Positions 1 through 8,412 are shown, counted from the stretch's first letter. The stretch: DNA of 64,000 nt from Bacillus subtilis (GCA_021733665.1 JAHREI010000009.1:1-64000), one strand, 5' to 3'. Translations and numbers: made by a program. The notes: generated from the sequence alone by a model not told the origin.

Positions 1-89
1 AGGTCGCCCTTGTTGCTGTCATGCGCAAAATGATCATCATTCTAAACGCAAGAATGCGAGAAATAAACGCAACGGTGCTTGACGTGTAA
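1..89 (+). CDS. IS110-family transposase, C-terminal end (cut by window edge)
   Basis: Only the last 28 codons are visible, in the frame starting at base 3 and ending with TAA at 87-89. The peptide VALVAVMRKMIIILNARMRE matches the conserved C-terminal end of IS110-family (Transposase_20, DEDD-type) transposases, which typically read VALVACMRKLLxILNAML. These enzymes move insertion sequences that usually lack terminal inverted repeats. The rest of the gene lies left of the window, so I cannot say whether the element is intact. It is followed at once by a terminator that overlaps the stop codon. Confidence 0.7.
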   Translation, partial: VALVAVMRKMIIILNARMREINATVLDV

Positions 90-106
90 CACCGTTGCTT
101 TTTTTA
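69..106 (+). terminator. Intrinsic terminator of the transposase
   Basis: Perfect 9-bp arms GCAACGGTG (69-77) and CACCGTTGC (90-98) enclose a 12-nt loop and are followed by a run of T. The 5' arm lies inside the last transposase codons, so the stop codon sits in the loop. Confidence 0.8.
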
Positions 107-171
107 TTATAATACAATGTTCTAGCCGGATGCTTTATGTTTGGAAGCACGAGCACATAAAACAGCAGATA

Positions 172-537
172 TCAGTACGGCTTTTTAGCCGGTATAAAGG
201 CGGTTAAAGCTGTCATCAGCCAGCCGCCGATCATCAATGTACCGCCAACCGGTGCGGCCATAGCAAACAGCTTATTGCCTGTCAGATCGCGTAGAATCAA
301 ATCACCTGCAAACAATGCAAGCCCGATAAGCACCAGTATGCCCGCCCAATAAACAGCGCGACTCCCAGCGCTAAGAACTGCAAAGCCAATAAAAGCTGCC
401 GCATGACCAAGCAGAATCGGTGCAACAACGCCCAAAAAGGCGTGATCGCCATGGGCAGACGCTGCATAACTTGCCATTGCTATGGCGCCGGAAGCACCGG
501 CAAAAAACAGAAAGAGACGCTCAATATCAGCAGCCAT
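172..537 (-). CDS. DUF423 family small membrane protein
   Basis: This 121-residue protein is almost entirely hydrophobic, with four likely membrane segments. The C-terminal half carries the DUF423 signature (LFAGDLILRDLTG followed by APVGGTLMIGGW), where the glycines and APxGG are family hallmarks. The N-terminal GAIAMASYAASAHG matches the usual GAFGAH segment. Function is unknown; the family is found in many bacteria as a single small inner-membrane protein. The ATG at 537 has only a weak upstream AGGA. It stands alone, convergent with the transposase end. Confidence 0.85.
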   Translation of the reverse strand: MAADIERLFLFFAGASGAIAMASYAASAHGDHAFLGVVAPILLGHAAAFIGFAVLSAGSRAVYWAGILVLIGLALFAGDLILRDLTGNKLFAMAAPVGGTLMIGGWLMTALTAFIPAKKPY

Positions 538-918
538 ATCGTAAATCCTATAACCTGATAAACCAGTTTGCTATCAATGCAGCTAATTTCAGGCTTTATC
601 AATGGTTTAGATTGACACCACACTTCTCTTTATCGGTGTGGCTTTGACAATAATCAGCCAATATATTGCGCGACTTAGTCATCGATAGCGACAAAGAACT
701 GAGCAAAGAATTTTACATCTCTCTTCGAAAAACATCTGCTACGAAGGTACTGCCCATATTCAAAACAGAGCATGGGCATAGTGGTAGCAACTGCGAACTC
801 AACAAGAGACTGCACAAAAAGACTTATTGTAATTAATAAGTTTCACTCAGGATAAAATCAGCCTCTCTGGCTGATTTTCCTGTATAATCATGCACTTGTT
901 TCCGCAAATAGGATATTC
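538..918. other. Gene-free stretch between DUF423 gene and integrase
   Basis: About 380 bases with no credible gene. It contains the likely promoter of the DUF423 gene (right to left) and the integrase terminator at 854-878. I see no att-like repeat or tRNA here. Confidence 0.6.
848..880 (-). terminator. Terminator downstream of the integrase
   Basis: Perfect 10-bp inverted repeat AAAATCAGCC (854-863) / GGCTGATTTT (869-878) with a 5-nt loop. On the minus strand it follows the integrase stop by about 40 bases and ends in TTTT. Confidence 0.75.
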
Positions 919-1848
919 TCAGCGAATTTCCAGCACTTTTACGCAACTATCGAGATCGTTTGTCGCAAGGTGTGCATAACGCATGGTCATTTGCAATGTC
1001 TGATGACCCAGCCACATCTGAACACGACGGATATCAATCCCCCCACGCACCAGACGTGATGCACAAGTATGGCGAAGAATATGCGGAACAACCTGTGTAT
1101 CCGTACCAAGTCCGACTTCATATTTGGCGTCATTCCATACAGCGCGAAACTCAACCTGAGTCAGCATGGAAAACGGCCCTTTATGGCGCTCAACCGGTAT
1201 TTTACAGGCTTTTTTTGCACGCTTTGTCAAAGGAACTGTACGGCTGCGGTTCGATTTTGTCAGCCAGAAGGTAACGCGGGAATCTTGAAGATCATTCCAC
1301 GTCAGACCGATTGCTTCACCTAAACGACATCCACTATCGACCAGAAAAACGGCCAAACGATAACTGTTTTCACAGCGCTTTTTGATCGCTGCAAACAGTC
1401 GCGCCTCTTCTTCAAGCTCAAGAAAACGAATTCGCCCTGCCCGCTCTTTCTGTCGAATGAACTCCGGCAGGCTAAAGATGTCCCCCATCTTATACGCCTT
1501 TCGCAGTAACTTGCTAAGTGCAGCCATTTTTCTATTAATGGTTGCATTGCTGTTATTGCGTTCACGCAGGGAGCCTATAATTCTGTCGAGCATTTCCTGA
1601 CTAAAGCCACTGAAACGCTCCCCTTTCAGAATTTCATTTATTTCACCGAGAAACAATCTCACATTGTATTTATGAGACCCATCATCCCATAATATGTTGA
1701 GATAGCGCTCGGACAGTTCAGTAACGGTGTACTGATTCACAATACGATGTGTTTTTGTATTTGAAGACGTAAAGCTGAGATTATAACCGATTACAGGCGT
1801 AAAACTCTCAGAATTATCGATATAGATGTCCCGATTCAGCTCCATCAT
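919..1848 (-). CDS. Tyrosine recombinase / phage-type integrase
   Basis: The 309-residue protein has an N-terminal SAM-like core-binding region (about 40-125) and a C-terminal catalytic domain. The catalytic set is complete: R175 in GCRLGEAIGL, K198 in WLTKSNRSRTVPL, H256-x2-R259 in HILRHTCASR, H282 in WLGHQ and the nucleophile Y291 in MRYAHL. It therefore looks able to cut and rejoin DNA. No excisionase, repressor or other phage gene is beside it, and it is not next to a tRNA (the nearest, tRNA-Ser, is 2 kb away behind a porin). It is probably the remnant of a small integrated element or a stand-alone integrase. Two ATGs stand in tandem at the start (1848 and 1845), after a G-rich stretch. 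Confidence 0.9.
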   Translation of the reverse strand: MMELNRDIYIDNSESFTPVIGYNLSFTSSNTKTHRIVNQYTVTELSERYLNILWDDGSHKYNVRLFLGEINEILKGERFSGFSQEMLDRIIGSLRERNNSNATINRKMAALSKLLRKAYKMGDIFSLPEFIRQKERAGRIRFLELEEEARLFAAIKKRCENSYRLAVFLVDSGCRLGEAIGLTWNDLQDSRVTFWLTKSNRSRTVPLTKRAKKACKIPVERHKGPFSMLTQVEFRAVWNDAKYEVGLGTDTQVVPHILRHTCASRLVRGGIDIRRVQMWLGHQTLQMTMRYAHLATNDLDSCVKVLEIR

Positions 1849-2081
1849 ATGGCCCCCCAGCCGTTTGAATGGTCAGGAGTCTTAGAGCTAACCCAAAAAT
1901 AAAACAAGTCCGGACAGCAATTTTGATAGAGCAGCATAGGATAACCACTTTGGTTGAGTTTCTGACGCCCCCTCTCAAAAAAGCTTTAAATCTGCCCTTC
2001 ACGTACTAAAAACTTACATCGTTTTTTATAAAAAAGCGCATCTTGTTACAGATGGTCCCCGCTTGAACGCCTCCTCTGAGA

Positions 2082-2111
2082 CGAAAATACCAGCGACATA
2101 TGCCGCTGGTA
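2082..2111 (-). terminator. Terminator of the left porin
   Basis: Arms TACCAGCGA (2088-2096) and CCGCTGGTA (2103-2111), with one mismatch near the loop, are followed on the minus strand by TTTTCG. It lies about 25 bases after the porin stop. Confidence 0.8.
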
Positions 2112-2135
2112 CTCTTCTTAAACTAAACCAATGGC

Positions 2136-3239
2136 TTAGAAAGAACGCTGGAAGCGGATCATACCACCGAAAGCGTCTTTTTCGCCACCAGCTACACGAG
2201 CTGGATGATCGTTTTTCCACTTGGTGTAGTTGATTTCAGGAGTGATTGTGAAGCCTGGAACCAACTGGTAGGCTACGTTAGCAGCAACAGCGGTTTTACC
2301 CCAATCTTCGTAAGCAACCTGTACGTTGAATGTAGCTTTGTCGGTAGCTTTGAATTTCGCGCCACCCCAAACAGCCCAGTCACCGCCCCAACGGCCATAC
2401 ATGCCTACAGCTTCTTCATAAGAAGCATAGCCGCCCTGTACCCATACGGAGAACTGATCTGTTACGTTTACATCGAGACGAACTTTAGCTGCCCATTCTT
2501 CGAGCAGAGCATCGTAAGCTGCAACAGCTGCGATACCGCCCCAAGCTTGTTCGAAACGCAGACCACCAACGATGTGTGGCATGTAGTCGTCTGTCTTGTT
2601 ATTCCAAGTAAGGGCAACTGGCAGATTGGTTACAGGATCAATAACTGTAATTTCAGATGTTTCGCCGCCCTGTTCAGCGGAGATTGTTGCCGAGAAACCA
2701 TTACCACCGGAGAAGGTGTAGCTGATCAGATTTGTGCTGTATGCACCCGCATCAACAACATCATCGTTGATGATATCGCCGAGGTAACCGGTAAAGGTGT
2801 GGAATGCTGAATCGGTTTTACCGATCATCAGGCCACCAAGCTGAATGTAAGCATGCTTCAGAGCGTTCTTACCATTTGTTTCACCGTCAACGCCGTCACC
2901 GAAGTTAAAACGATTTTCAGTGTAGGTTTTCAGTGTACCGAGTTCTGTTTCTGTCGCTGTGTGTGTACGCAGACCGAAACGGGTGTTGGTACCCCATGTC
3001 TTACGGTCTTTACCAGAATAAGCGTTATCACCTGCGGAGAGATCCATACGGACATAACCAGAGATGCGCAGGCAAGTTTCTGTGCCTGGAATGTAGAAGT
3101 AGCCAGCACCGTATGCATCACAAACGCGTACATATTCAACAGCTTCTGGTTCTGGTGCAACGATGGCGTCGGCAGCCTGAGCGCCGGATACTGCAACGAG
3201 GGCTGCAGCGGAGCCGAGAAGAAGGCTCTTAATGTTCAT
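2136..3239 (-). CDS. Omp2-type alpha-proteobacterial porin (left copy)
   Basis: An outer-membrane beta-barrel porin of the Porin_2 family, 367 residues, expected to form trimeric channels for small hydrophilic solutes. Residues 1-22 are a signal peptide ending in SGAQA, followed by the family's conserved mature N-terminus with the pair of cysteines in RVCDAYGAG and [12 protein letters not shown]. The C-terminus IRFQRSF ends in phenylalanine, the barrel-assembly signal. Start is fixed by an SD GGAGG seven bases before ATG. It is the divergent mate of the porin at 4219 and is nearly identical to it over the first about 190 bases, then drifts in the surface-loop regions. The arrangement matches omp2a/omp2b of Brucella; which copy corresponds to which cannot be told here. 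Confidence 0.95.
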   Translation of the reverse strand: MNIKSLLLGSAAALVAVSGAQAADAIVAPEPEAVEYVRVCDAYGAGYFYIPGTETCLRISGYVRMDLSAGDNAYSGKDRKTWGTNTRFGLRTHTATETELGTLKTYTENRFNFGDGVDGETNGKNALKHAYIQLGGLMIGKTDSAFHTFTGYLGDIINDDVVDAGAYSTNLISYTFSGGNGFSATISAEQGGETSEITVIDPVTNLPVALTWNNKTDDYMPHIVGGLRFEQAWGGIAAVAAYDALLEEWAAKVRLDVNVTDQFSVWVQGGYASYEEAVGMYGRWGGDWAVWGGAKFKATDKATFNVQVAYEDWGKTAVAANVAYQLVPGFTITPEINYTKWKNDHPARVAGGEKDAFGGMIRFQRSF

Positions 3240-3255
3240 TTCTGACCTCCAGTCA
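3046..3255 (-). repeat. Inverted repeat arm A (porin 5' ends)
   Basis: The 5' end of the left porin with its ribosome site. It is nearly identical, in opposite orientation, to 4203-4412; base p in the right arm corresponds to 7458 minus p in this arm. The arms are about 0.95 kb apart and enclose tRNA-Ser. Confidence 0.9.
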
Positions 3256-3839
3256 AAGTTTTAAATGGGTCTGGGCATTTTATTTTGGCTGAAGGACAAC
3301 CTGTCCCCATACCCCTTGGGTGAAAAAGTCGCTACCGAAGCGCTCCTTCTTCTGCCCTCAAGATACTCAGGCTCGTTTTCGTTGCAACACCGAAAACGCA
3401 TAAGTAGGGAGTGAGTTGTTGCTATCGGCATATCGTGTTGCAGAAAAGACACGAAACTGGCTCTAGGCTGTGGATTTCATTTATGTTTTGTTTATACAGG
3501 TTAAGACGAATTAACCTTATTTTGCGGGGTTTTTCATTTTTTAACGCAAATCACCTACTCATTAGTGGCTTGATAACACCAATTGACCTTCATGCCTGAT
3601 GATAAGGTTATAGAGGCAATCTTAGGGGCAAAAGCATCCCATTCATCCAAATTATGCGGGAATTGATTCCGTCACCTTATTCGCGGATTGATTCTGATTT
3701 TTGATTCTGCGACTGCGGCTTTCTTGTTTCGCCGAACCTGTTATCAGAGAGAAATTATTCAAAAACCTACGATTTTGATGCTTTTATTAATGATAGCCTG
3801 TTGATGATGCAGATTTTTTTCAAGTTTCTGCGTAAAGTG
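3240..3839. other. Porin upstream region, no gene found
   Basis: About 600 AT-rich bases between the left porin and the tRNA promoter. It should carry the left porin promoter and leader. I see no convincing ORF and no strong hairpin followed by T residues. The base composition differs visibly from that of the coding DNA around it. Confidence 0.5.
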
Positions 3840-3868
3840 CTTGAACTCGCGATTATTACCAGCTATTG
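3840..3868 (+). promoter_or_regulatory. Putative promoter of tRNA-Ser
   Basis: CTTGAA (3840-3845), a 17-base spacer and CTATTG (3863-3868) resemble the alphaproteobacterial housekeeping consensus. The -10 box ends 10 bases before the tRNA, as is usual for tRNA genes. Confidence 0.5.
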
Positions 3869-3878
3869 CGCCTTTACC

Positions 3879-3968
3879 GGAGAGGTGGCCGAGTGGTCGA
3901 AGGCGCTCCCCTGCTAAGGGAGTATACCCGGAAGGGTATCGTGGGTTCGAATCCCATCCTCTCCGCCA
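3879..3968 (+). tRNA. tRNA-Ser(GCU)
   Basis: The acceptor stem GGAGAGG (3879-3885) pairs with CCTCTCC (3958-3964). The anticodon stem CTCCC/GGGAG frames the loop CTGCTAA with anticodon GCT at 3913-3915, reading AGC and AGU. A long variable arm (TACCCGGAAGGGTA region) is present, as in class II serine tRNAs. The T-loop reads GGTTCGAATCC and the 3' CCA is encoded. Length is 90 bases. Confidence 0.97.
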
Positions 3969-4060
3969 TTATGAAATCCAATCTAAAATTGATGTTTCAA
4001 ATGGTGCGATTTTTTTTAAAATCGCTATCCCAGCAGCTTCCATTTTATCATTTTCCTATG

Positions 4061-4090
4061 AAATCGGCAGAAATCTCTGACCGATTTTTA
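4061..4090 (+). terminator. Possible terminator of tRNA-Ser
   Basis: Arms AAATCGG (4061-4067) and CCGATTT (4081-4087) are followed by TTATCGTTTT. A second inverted repeat, GCGATTTT/AAAATCGC, lies at 4006-4025, nearer the tRNA. Confidence 0.45.
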
Positions 4091-4198
4091 TCGTTTTAAT
4101 GCTTCTCTTTTGGCATGGAAAAAAGCTGTTTTTATAAATCTCTTTTTTAAGAATTAAGCAAGTATTTGAATATAAATAGAAATTTGATTTCTCTTTTG

Positions 4199-4221
4199 TT
4201 TCTGACTGGAGGTCAGAAATG
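4199..4221 (+). promoter_or_regulatory. Hairpin around the porin ribosome binding site
   Basis: The 8-base arms TTTCTGAC (4199-4206) and GTCAGAAA (4212-4219) are perfect complements. The loop holds most of the SD GGAGG (4208-4212), and the 3' arm ends on the A of the start codon. Folding would put the start region in a stem. In the left porin the upstream arm is only partly conserved. Confidence 0.5.
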
Positions 4222-4412
4222 AACATTAAGAGCCTTCTTCTCGGCTCCGCTGCAGCCCTCGTTGCAGTATCCGGCGCTCAGGCTGCCGACGCCATCGTTG
4301 CACCAGAACCAGAAGCTGTTGAATATGTACGCGTTTGCGATGCATACGGCGCTGGCTACTTCTACATTCCAGGCACAGAAACATGCCTGCGTATCTCCGG
4401 TTACGTTCGCGC
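4203..4412 (+). repeat. Inverted repeat arm B (porin 5' ends)
   Basis: Right-hand mate of the arm at 3046-3255, covering the ribosome site, signal peptide and first about 65 codons of the right porin, with only scattered synonymous changes. Confidence 0.9.
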
Positions 4413-5310
4413 TGATTTCAAAGGCGGCGACAATGTTTACACCGGTAAAGATCGTGAAACATGGAACACCAACACACGTTTCACACTGCGCACACACACA
4501 GCGACTGAAACAGAACTCGGTACTCTGAAAACTTTCACAGAAAACCGTTTCAACTTTGGTGATGGCGAACAGGGTGAAAACACTCTGAAGCACGCTTACA
4601 TTCAGCTCGGCGGCCTGATGATCGGTAAAACCGACTCTGCATTCCAGAGCTTCACTGGCTACCTCGGCGACGTAATCAACGATGACGTTGTATTCCCAGG
4701 TGCATCGAACACCAACCTGATCAGCTACACCTTCACAGGCGGCAACGGTTTCTCGGCAATCATCTCTGCCGAACAGGGTGGCGAAGACTCCAAGTACACA
4801 TTTGTTGATGCAAATGGCGTAGCAACAACTGCTAGCTGGAACAACCGCATCGACGATTACATGCCACACGTTGTTGGTGGTCTGAAATTCGAACAGGCTT
4901 GGGGTTCGATCGCTGGTGTTGCAGCTTACGACGCTCTGCTTGAAGAGTGGGCAGCTAAAGTACGTCTCGATGTAAACGTAACAGACCAGTTCTCCGTATG
5001 GGTACAGGGTGCTTACGCTTCTTATGAAGAAAACGTTGGTATGTACGGTTCGTTCGGTGGTGAATGGGCTGTTTGGGGTGGTGCGAAATTCCGCGCAACT
5101 GACAAAGCTACATTCAACGTACAGGTTGCTTACGAAGATTGGGGCAAAACCGCTGCTACAGCTAACGTAGCTTACCAGCTGGTTCCAGGCTTCACAATCA
5201 CTCCAGAAGTATCCTACACTTCTTGGAAGAAAGATCATCCAGTACGTCTGGCCGGCGAAGCTCCTAAGGATGCTATCGGTGGTATGATCCGCTTCCAGCG
5301 TTCGTTCTAA
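4219..5310 (+). CDS. Omp2-type alpha-proteobacterial porin (right copy)
   Basis: A 363-residue Porin_2 family outer-membrane channel. Its signal peptide (1-22) and mature N-terminus are the same as in the left copy, with cysteines in RVCDAYGAG and [12 protein letters not shown] and C-terminal IRFQRSF. It differs mainly in the external-loop stretches (for example about residues 110-122, 165-220 and 340-355) while the strands are conserved. This is the pattern expected for paralogues kept similar by gene conversion. SD GGAGG precedes the ATG. A strong terminator follows. Codon use is biased to a small codon set, consistent with high expression. Confidence 0.95.
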   Translation: MNIKSLLLGSAAALVAVSGAQAADAIVAPEPEAVEYVRVCDAYGAGYFYIPGTETCLRISGYVRADFKGGDNVYTGKDRETWNTNTRFTLRTHTATETELGTLKTFTENRFNFGDGEQGENTLKHAYIQLGGLMIGKTDSAFQSFTGYLGDVINDDVVFPGASNTNLISYTFTGGNGFSAIISAEQGGEDSKYTFVDANGVATTASWNNRIDDYMPHVVGGLKFEQAWGSIAGVAAYDALLEEWAAKVRLDVNVTDQFSVWVQGAYASYEENVGMYGSFGGEWAVWGGAKFRATDKATFNVQVAYEDWGKTAATANVAYQLVPGFTITPEVSYTSWKKDHPVRLAGEAPKDAIGGMIRFQRSF

Positions 5311-5347
5311 GCTTTATAAGCTTAAAACAGACCGCGAGGTTACAGAG

Positions 5348-5376
5348 ACCCGGCAGTTTTTACTGCCGGGTTTTCT
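5348..5376 (+). terminator. Terminator of the right porin
   Basis: Perfect arms ACCCGGCAGT (5348-5357) and ACTGCCGGGT (5362-5371) with a 4-nt loop are followed by TTTTCTGTTTT. The remaining bases to 5614 hold only the upstream region of the next gene. Confidence 0.9.
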
Positions 5377-5614
5377 GTTTTCAGGCATCAAAAAAGCCTG
5401 CACACACACCGTTAGATTTTCAAATCAGAATTTATCCCCACGCTTTCTAAAGCGCAGCATTTTGTAGTTGCCCGCGATCTGCTATATTTCACAGCACACA
5501 TTGTCTCTGGCCTGTTCTAAAACCAATGAACAATAATCAGTCCAGAGCCTGAATATGCCATAATTATTGCGCTATTCAGTTTGTGCAGCGGATAACAATC
5601 ATAAGGAGATTTAT

Positions 5615-6394
5615 ATGGATTATTTACTCTGGATCGCACTGGCCGGTGTAATCGTATTTCTCCTTGGTCTGCTTTACAGCAAGTTCATTAGTCCAAACAC
5701 CAAACAGCCGGCAACCAATACAATTCCGCCAGCGAAATCTCCTGCACCGGTCAAGGCTGCCAGTGAAAAACCTGCACAACCAAAAGCATCCCCTGCTCCG
5801 CTATCCATTAAAATGGTTGTGCCAGAGATAAAGCAAACTGATGCTGACAAACAACCTGAACAGGTTGTTCCAGTGAAAACGCAAGAAAAAATCATTCCTG
5901 CTGCTGAACCGGTTGGTCCTGCTCACAGCAAACCGATCACAACAACAGCTCCGCAAATTGTGCCAATTCCGGCGAAAAGCGAAAAACTGCACATTGAAAA
6001 TACAACGCCACTTGCCAGCGAACCGGAAACTATTGTGGTACCACAACCAGCTACAGAGCCGGATCTTCTCAAAAAACCACGTAATGGTACGGCCGATGAT
6101 CTGACTTTGATCAATGGTATTGGTAAAGCTATTCAAAGCAAACTATTTACTATCGGCATTTTTCATTATGACCAGCTGGCAGATCTGAATGAGTTGCAAA
6201 TTGGCTGGCTCAACCGCAGTACCGGTTTTGCAGGTCGCGCAGAACGCGAGAACTGGTGTGCGCAGGCTAAAAAATTGATGGCTAAATCCGCAACTGCACC
6301 AAGCACAGCACCAAAGCGGACAGTGAAGAAAACAACCAAGCCGACGACAAAAGCCAAGCCGAAAACGGTCAAGAAAACCGAAGCTGCTCAATAA
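5615..6394 (+). CDS. Membrane-anchored helix-hairpin-helix (H3TH) protein
   Basis: The 259-residue product has one membrane helix at residues 2-22 and then a long Pro/Ala/Lys-rich linker (about 25-155). A folded domain at about 160-225 begins DDLTLINGIGKAIQSKL and ends WCAQAKKLM. This matches the COG3743-type helix-hairpin-helix domain often called flap endonuclease-1-like, which is also found attached to respiratory complex proteins in this order. The tail is a Lys/Thr/Pro histone H1-like stretch. No nuclease catalytic residues are visible, so DNA binding is the most that can be suggested. I chose ATG 5615 because AAGGAG lies 6-7 bases upstream; an in-frame ATG at 5567 has no such site. Confidence 0.75.
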   Translation: MDYLLWIALAGVIVFLLGLLYSKFISPNTKQPATNTIPPAKSPAPVKAASEKPAQPKASPAPLSIKMVVPEIKQTDADKQPEQVVPVKTQEKIIPAAEPVGPAHSKPITTTAPQIVPIPAKSEKLHIENTTPLASEPETIVVPQPATEPDLLKKPRNGTADDLTLINGIGKAIQSKLFTIGIFHYDQLADLNELQIGWLNRSTGFAGRAERENWCAQAKKLMAKSATAPSTAPKRTVKKTTKPTTKAKPKTVKKTEAAQ

Positions 6395-6430
6395 GCTTTA
6401 GAATTCGTCACATATCGCAGGATTCATATA

Positions 6431-6466
6431 AAAATAGCCGCCTCAAAATTGAGGCGGCTATTTTCG
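6431..6466. terminator. Bidirectional terminator
   Basis: A perfect 14-bp inverted repeat, with AAAATAGCCGCCTC as its left arm (6431-6444) and a 6-nt loop, ends in TTTT on both strands. It lies between convergent genes. Confidence 0.9.
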
Positions 6467-6494
6467 TTTCATAACTGATTAGCAGAATGAGCTA

Positions 6495-7139
6495 TCAGGA
6501 ATTACCCTTCAGGCGCGCATTGCAGAGGCTGTAGTAACCGCCGCCCTTCTGGATCCAGCGCAGGCCATTGAGCGAATTTGCGCTCTTATTGGCATAATAC
6601 TGGTCAAGGCAGGTTTTCATACGCTGTTTGCCTTCAGTTTCACTGGCATATTTGCTGGAAACCGCCGATGGGAACTTCACACCGCTTGGCGCAGCGGTCG
6701 TTGGAGCAGCCGGCTCCTTGGTGGAAACCGAAGTTACTTTTTCAGGATCTGCTCCTGGACCACACTCTTCCTTACGGAAAGCATTCCATTTCAGACCGGT
6801 CGCGAGACCTGATTCCTGTGCTGCTTTATATTTTGCAGAACATTGCTGCATAGTCAGGCCTTTTGGCTCATCAGCTTTAGGCGCAGCAGCCTGCTTGGCA
6901 GGTTTTGCAGGAGCGGCCGGAGCTGCAGCAGGCGCAGTGGCAGCAGCATCAGTGCCGCATTGCGCCTTACGGAAATCATTCCACTTCATATTGCCCAGTG
7001 TACCAGCATCTTTAGCAGCCTGATATTTGGTGCTGCATTCTGCCATGGTCAGCGCGCTGGCTGGTGAAGACAGTACAAAGACGGCCATTCCGGTCAGCAG
7101 CGCTGCGCCGCCGAGGCGGCTGAGAGTTTGAATCTTCAT
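6495..7139 (-). CDS. Secreted protein with three Cys-containing repeats
   Basis: This 214-residue protein has a signal peptide (1-29, ending SPASA). The mature part holds two close copies of a motif of about 33 residues: C-x3-Y-x2-A, then G, then MKWNDFRKAQC or LKWNAFRKEEC. A third degenerate copy sits near the C-terminus (RMKTCLDQYYANKSA to GGYYSLC). Ala/Pro-rich spacers join them. The paired cysteines suggest disulfides in the periplasm. I recognise the pattern from rhizobial hypothetical proteins but know no function. Start 7139 is preceded by AGGAGA; an upstream in-frame ATG at 7169 lacks a site. Confidence 0.75.
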   Translation of the reverse strand: MKIQTLSRLGGAALLTGMAVFVLSSPASALTMAECSTKYQAAKDAGTLGNMKWNDFRKAQCGTDAAATAPAAAPAAPAKPAKQAAAPKADEPKGLTMQQCSAKYKAAQESGLATGLKWNAFRKEECGPGADPEKVTSVSTKEPAAPTTAAPSGVKFPSAVSSKYASETEGKQRMKTCLDQYYANKSANSLNGLRWIQKGGGYYSLCNARLKGNS

Positions 7140-7654
7140 CTCTGTTCTCCTGAGTGAATTACAAGGCACTGTGCCTAAAGCATTTTCCTATCAATATCGT
7201 ATAGGATTCCGAATGCAAAACCTTTTCACAAATTCTGAAAGGAATTGATGCGTTGTGAGACAGCATTGCGGTCATTTATATTTTAGACGATAAACATAGC
7301 ATTTTTATAATGATATCAGCTGCAACAACCGGTGTTTTTCGCCTGATATACGACAGTAAATCACTGTTAAATCGTGAGTTCAACTTCATTTATACCTGTA
7401 ATGCACGGCTTTTCCGTTTGGTTATCATCTCATGCATACGCAATTTTTGAAATATAAAAGCATCGAATCTGCTCATAATTAGCTACTGCACCGATTAAAA
7501 TAACAATTTTCTCACCGCTGATTTTACCCGCAATTTCCGATAAAACACCTGAGCAGAGAACTACCAAGGTTCAGCTGTTTTTCAGTTTATGTTTTAACAA
7601 TTACCTGTCCGACGTTTTAAGTTACGCCACAGCAGCAAGTTGCAAGGTCTTTCT
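7140..7654. other. AT-rich intergenic stretch
   Basis: About 510 bases between divergent genes. It holds the promoters of the secreted repeat protein and of the YitT gene, but no ORF, tRNA or strong hairpin that I can support. Confidence 0.5.
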
Positions 7655-8305
7655 ATGGCTGAAGTCACAACACCAGATGCAATTCCGGCTCTATCCTCAG
7701 TAATCCCTACTGAGAGGCACCGTTTCTATGAAGATGTTGTGGCTATGCTGATCGGTACGAGCTTTGTGAGCCTCGGACTGACACTCTATGCACAGGCAAA
7801 ACTTATGACCGGCAGCACCGCCGGTGTTGCCCTTCTCGTGCATTATGCAACCAACTGGCAGTTTGCTCTGGTATTTTTCCTGATCAATCTGCCTTTTTAT
7901 TATCTGGCCATCAAACGGATGGGCTGGCACTTTACCATCCGCACCTTTATTGCCGTAGCTTTGATGTCTGTCTTTACACGTCTGTTTCCGATGTGGGTAG
8001 ATTTCTCGACATTAGAACCGGTTTTTGCAGCAATCATGGGCGGCACTCTGGTCGGGATGGGCGTACTGGCATTGTTTCGCCACCGTGCGGGTGTTGGCGG
8101 CATTAATATTCTGGCGCTGTATTTGCAGGATAATTACAATATCCGTGCGGGCTGGTCGCAACTCGCACTTGATCTTCTGCTTATGGCGATATCGCTGTTT
8201 TATCTTTCACCGCAGCAGGTTGCACTTTCAGTTATCGGTGCAGTGGTGATGAATGTTATTATCGCGATTAATCATAAGCCCGGCCGCTATGCGGCCACAA
8301 GCTAA
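7655..8305 (+). CDS. YitT family membrane protein
   Basis: A 216-residue inner-membrane protein with five to six predicted helices and a short cytoplasmic N-terminus. The segment GTSFVSLGLTLYAQAKLMTGSTAGVALL matches the first half of the YitT/DUF161 domain in glycine pattern, and GVGGINILALYLQ matches the repeated second half. Transport or efflux roles have been proposed for the family but the substrate is unknown. I prefer ATG 7655, which has AAGGT six bases upstream, over an in-frame TTG at 7640. Its last codons run into a tandem repeat. Confidence 0.85.
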   Translation: MAEVTTPDAIPALSSVIPTERHRFYEDVVAMLIGTSFVSLGLTLYAQAKLMTGSTAGVALLVHYATNWQFALVFFLINLPFYYLAIKRMGWHFTIRTFIAVALMSVFTRLFPMWVDFSTLEPVFAAIMGGTLVGMGVLALFRHRAGVGGINILALYLQDNYNIRAGWSQLALDLLLMAISLFYLSPQQVALSVIGAVVMNVIIAINHKPGRYAATS

Positions 8306-8385
8306 ATAACATCGCTATGCGGCCACGAGTTAAACAAAGCCGCTACGCGGCCACGAGTTAAACAAAGCCGCTGTGCGGCTCTAAC
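8285..8385 (+). repeat. 28-bp tandem repeat over the yitT stop codon
   Basis: Three full 28-base units (8285-8312, 8313-8340, 8341-8368) and a partial fourth. Each contains a mini-palindrome GCCGC-TAT-GCGGC or a variant with TAC or TGT in the loop. The first unit includes the last YitT codons and the stop. Confidence 0.9.
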
Positions 8386-8412
8386 TAACTGAATATAACT
8401 TCTGTGACACGA

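Noticed and set aside
3879-3968. tRNA-Ser as the attachment site of the integrase at 919-1848
   Set aside because: No second copy of the tRNA 3' end occurs between the integrase and the tRNA, and a porin gene separates them.
4213-5238. A 341-codon antisense open frame across the right porin, and shorter ones across the left porin
   Set aside because: Its translation is an exact complement of a highly biased porin gene, it is Cys- and Val-rich with no family resemblance, and it ends at the porin start. Codon bias of the sense gene explains the lack of stops.
5586-5600. Lac-operator-like GCGGATAACAAT upstream of the HhH protein gene
   Set aside because: Only about 12 bases match, there is no symmetric second half, and no LacI-type regulator is nearby; chance similarity is enough.
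8285-8385. CRISPR-like array
   Set aside because: The units are contiguous tandem repeats with no spacers, and there is no cas gene.
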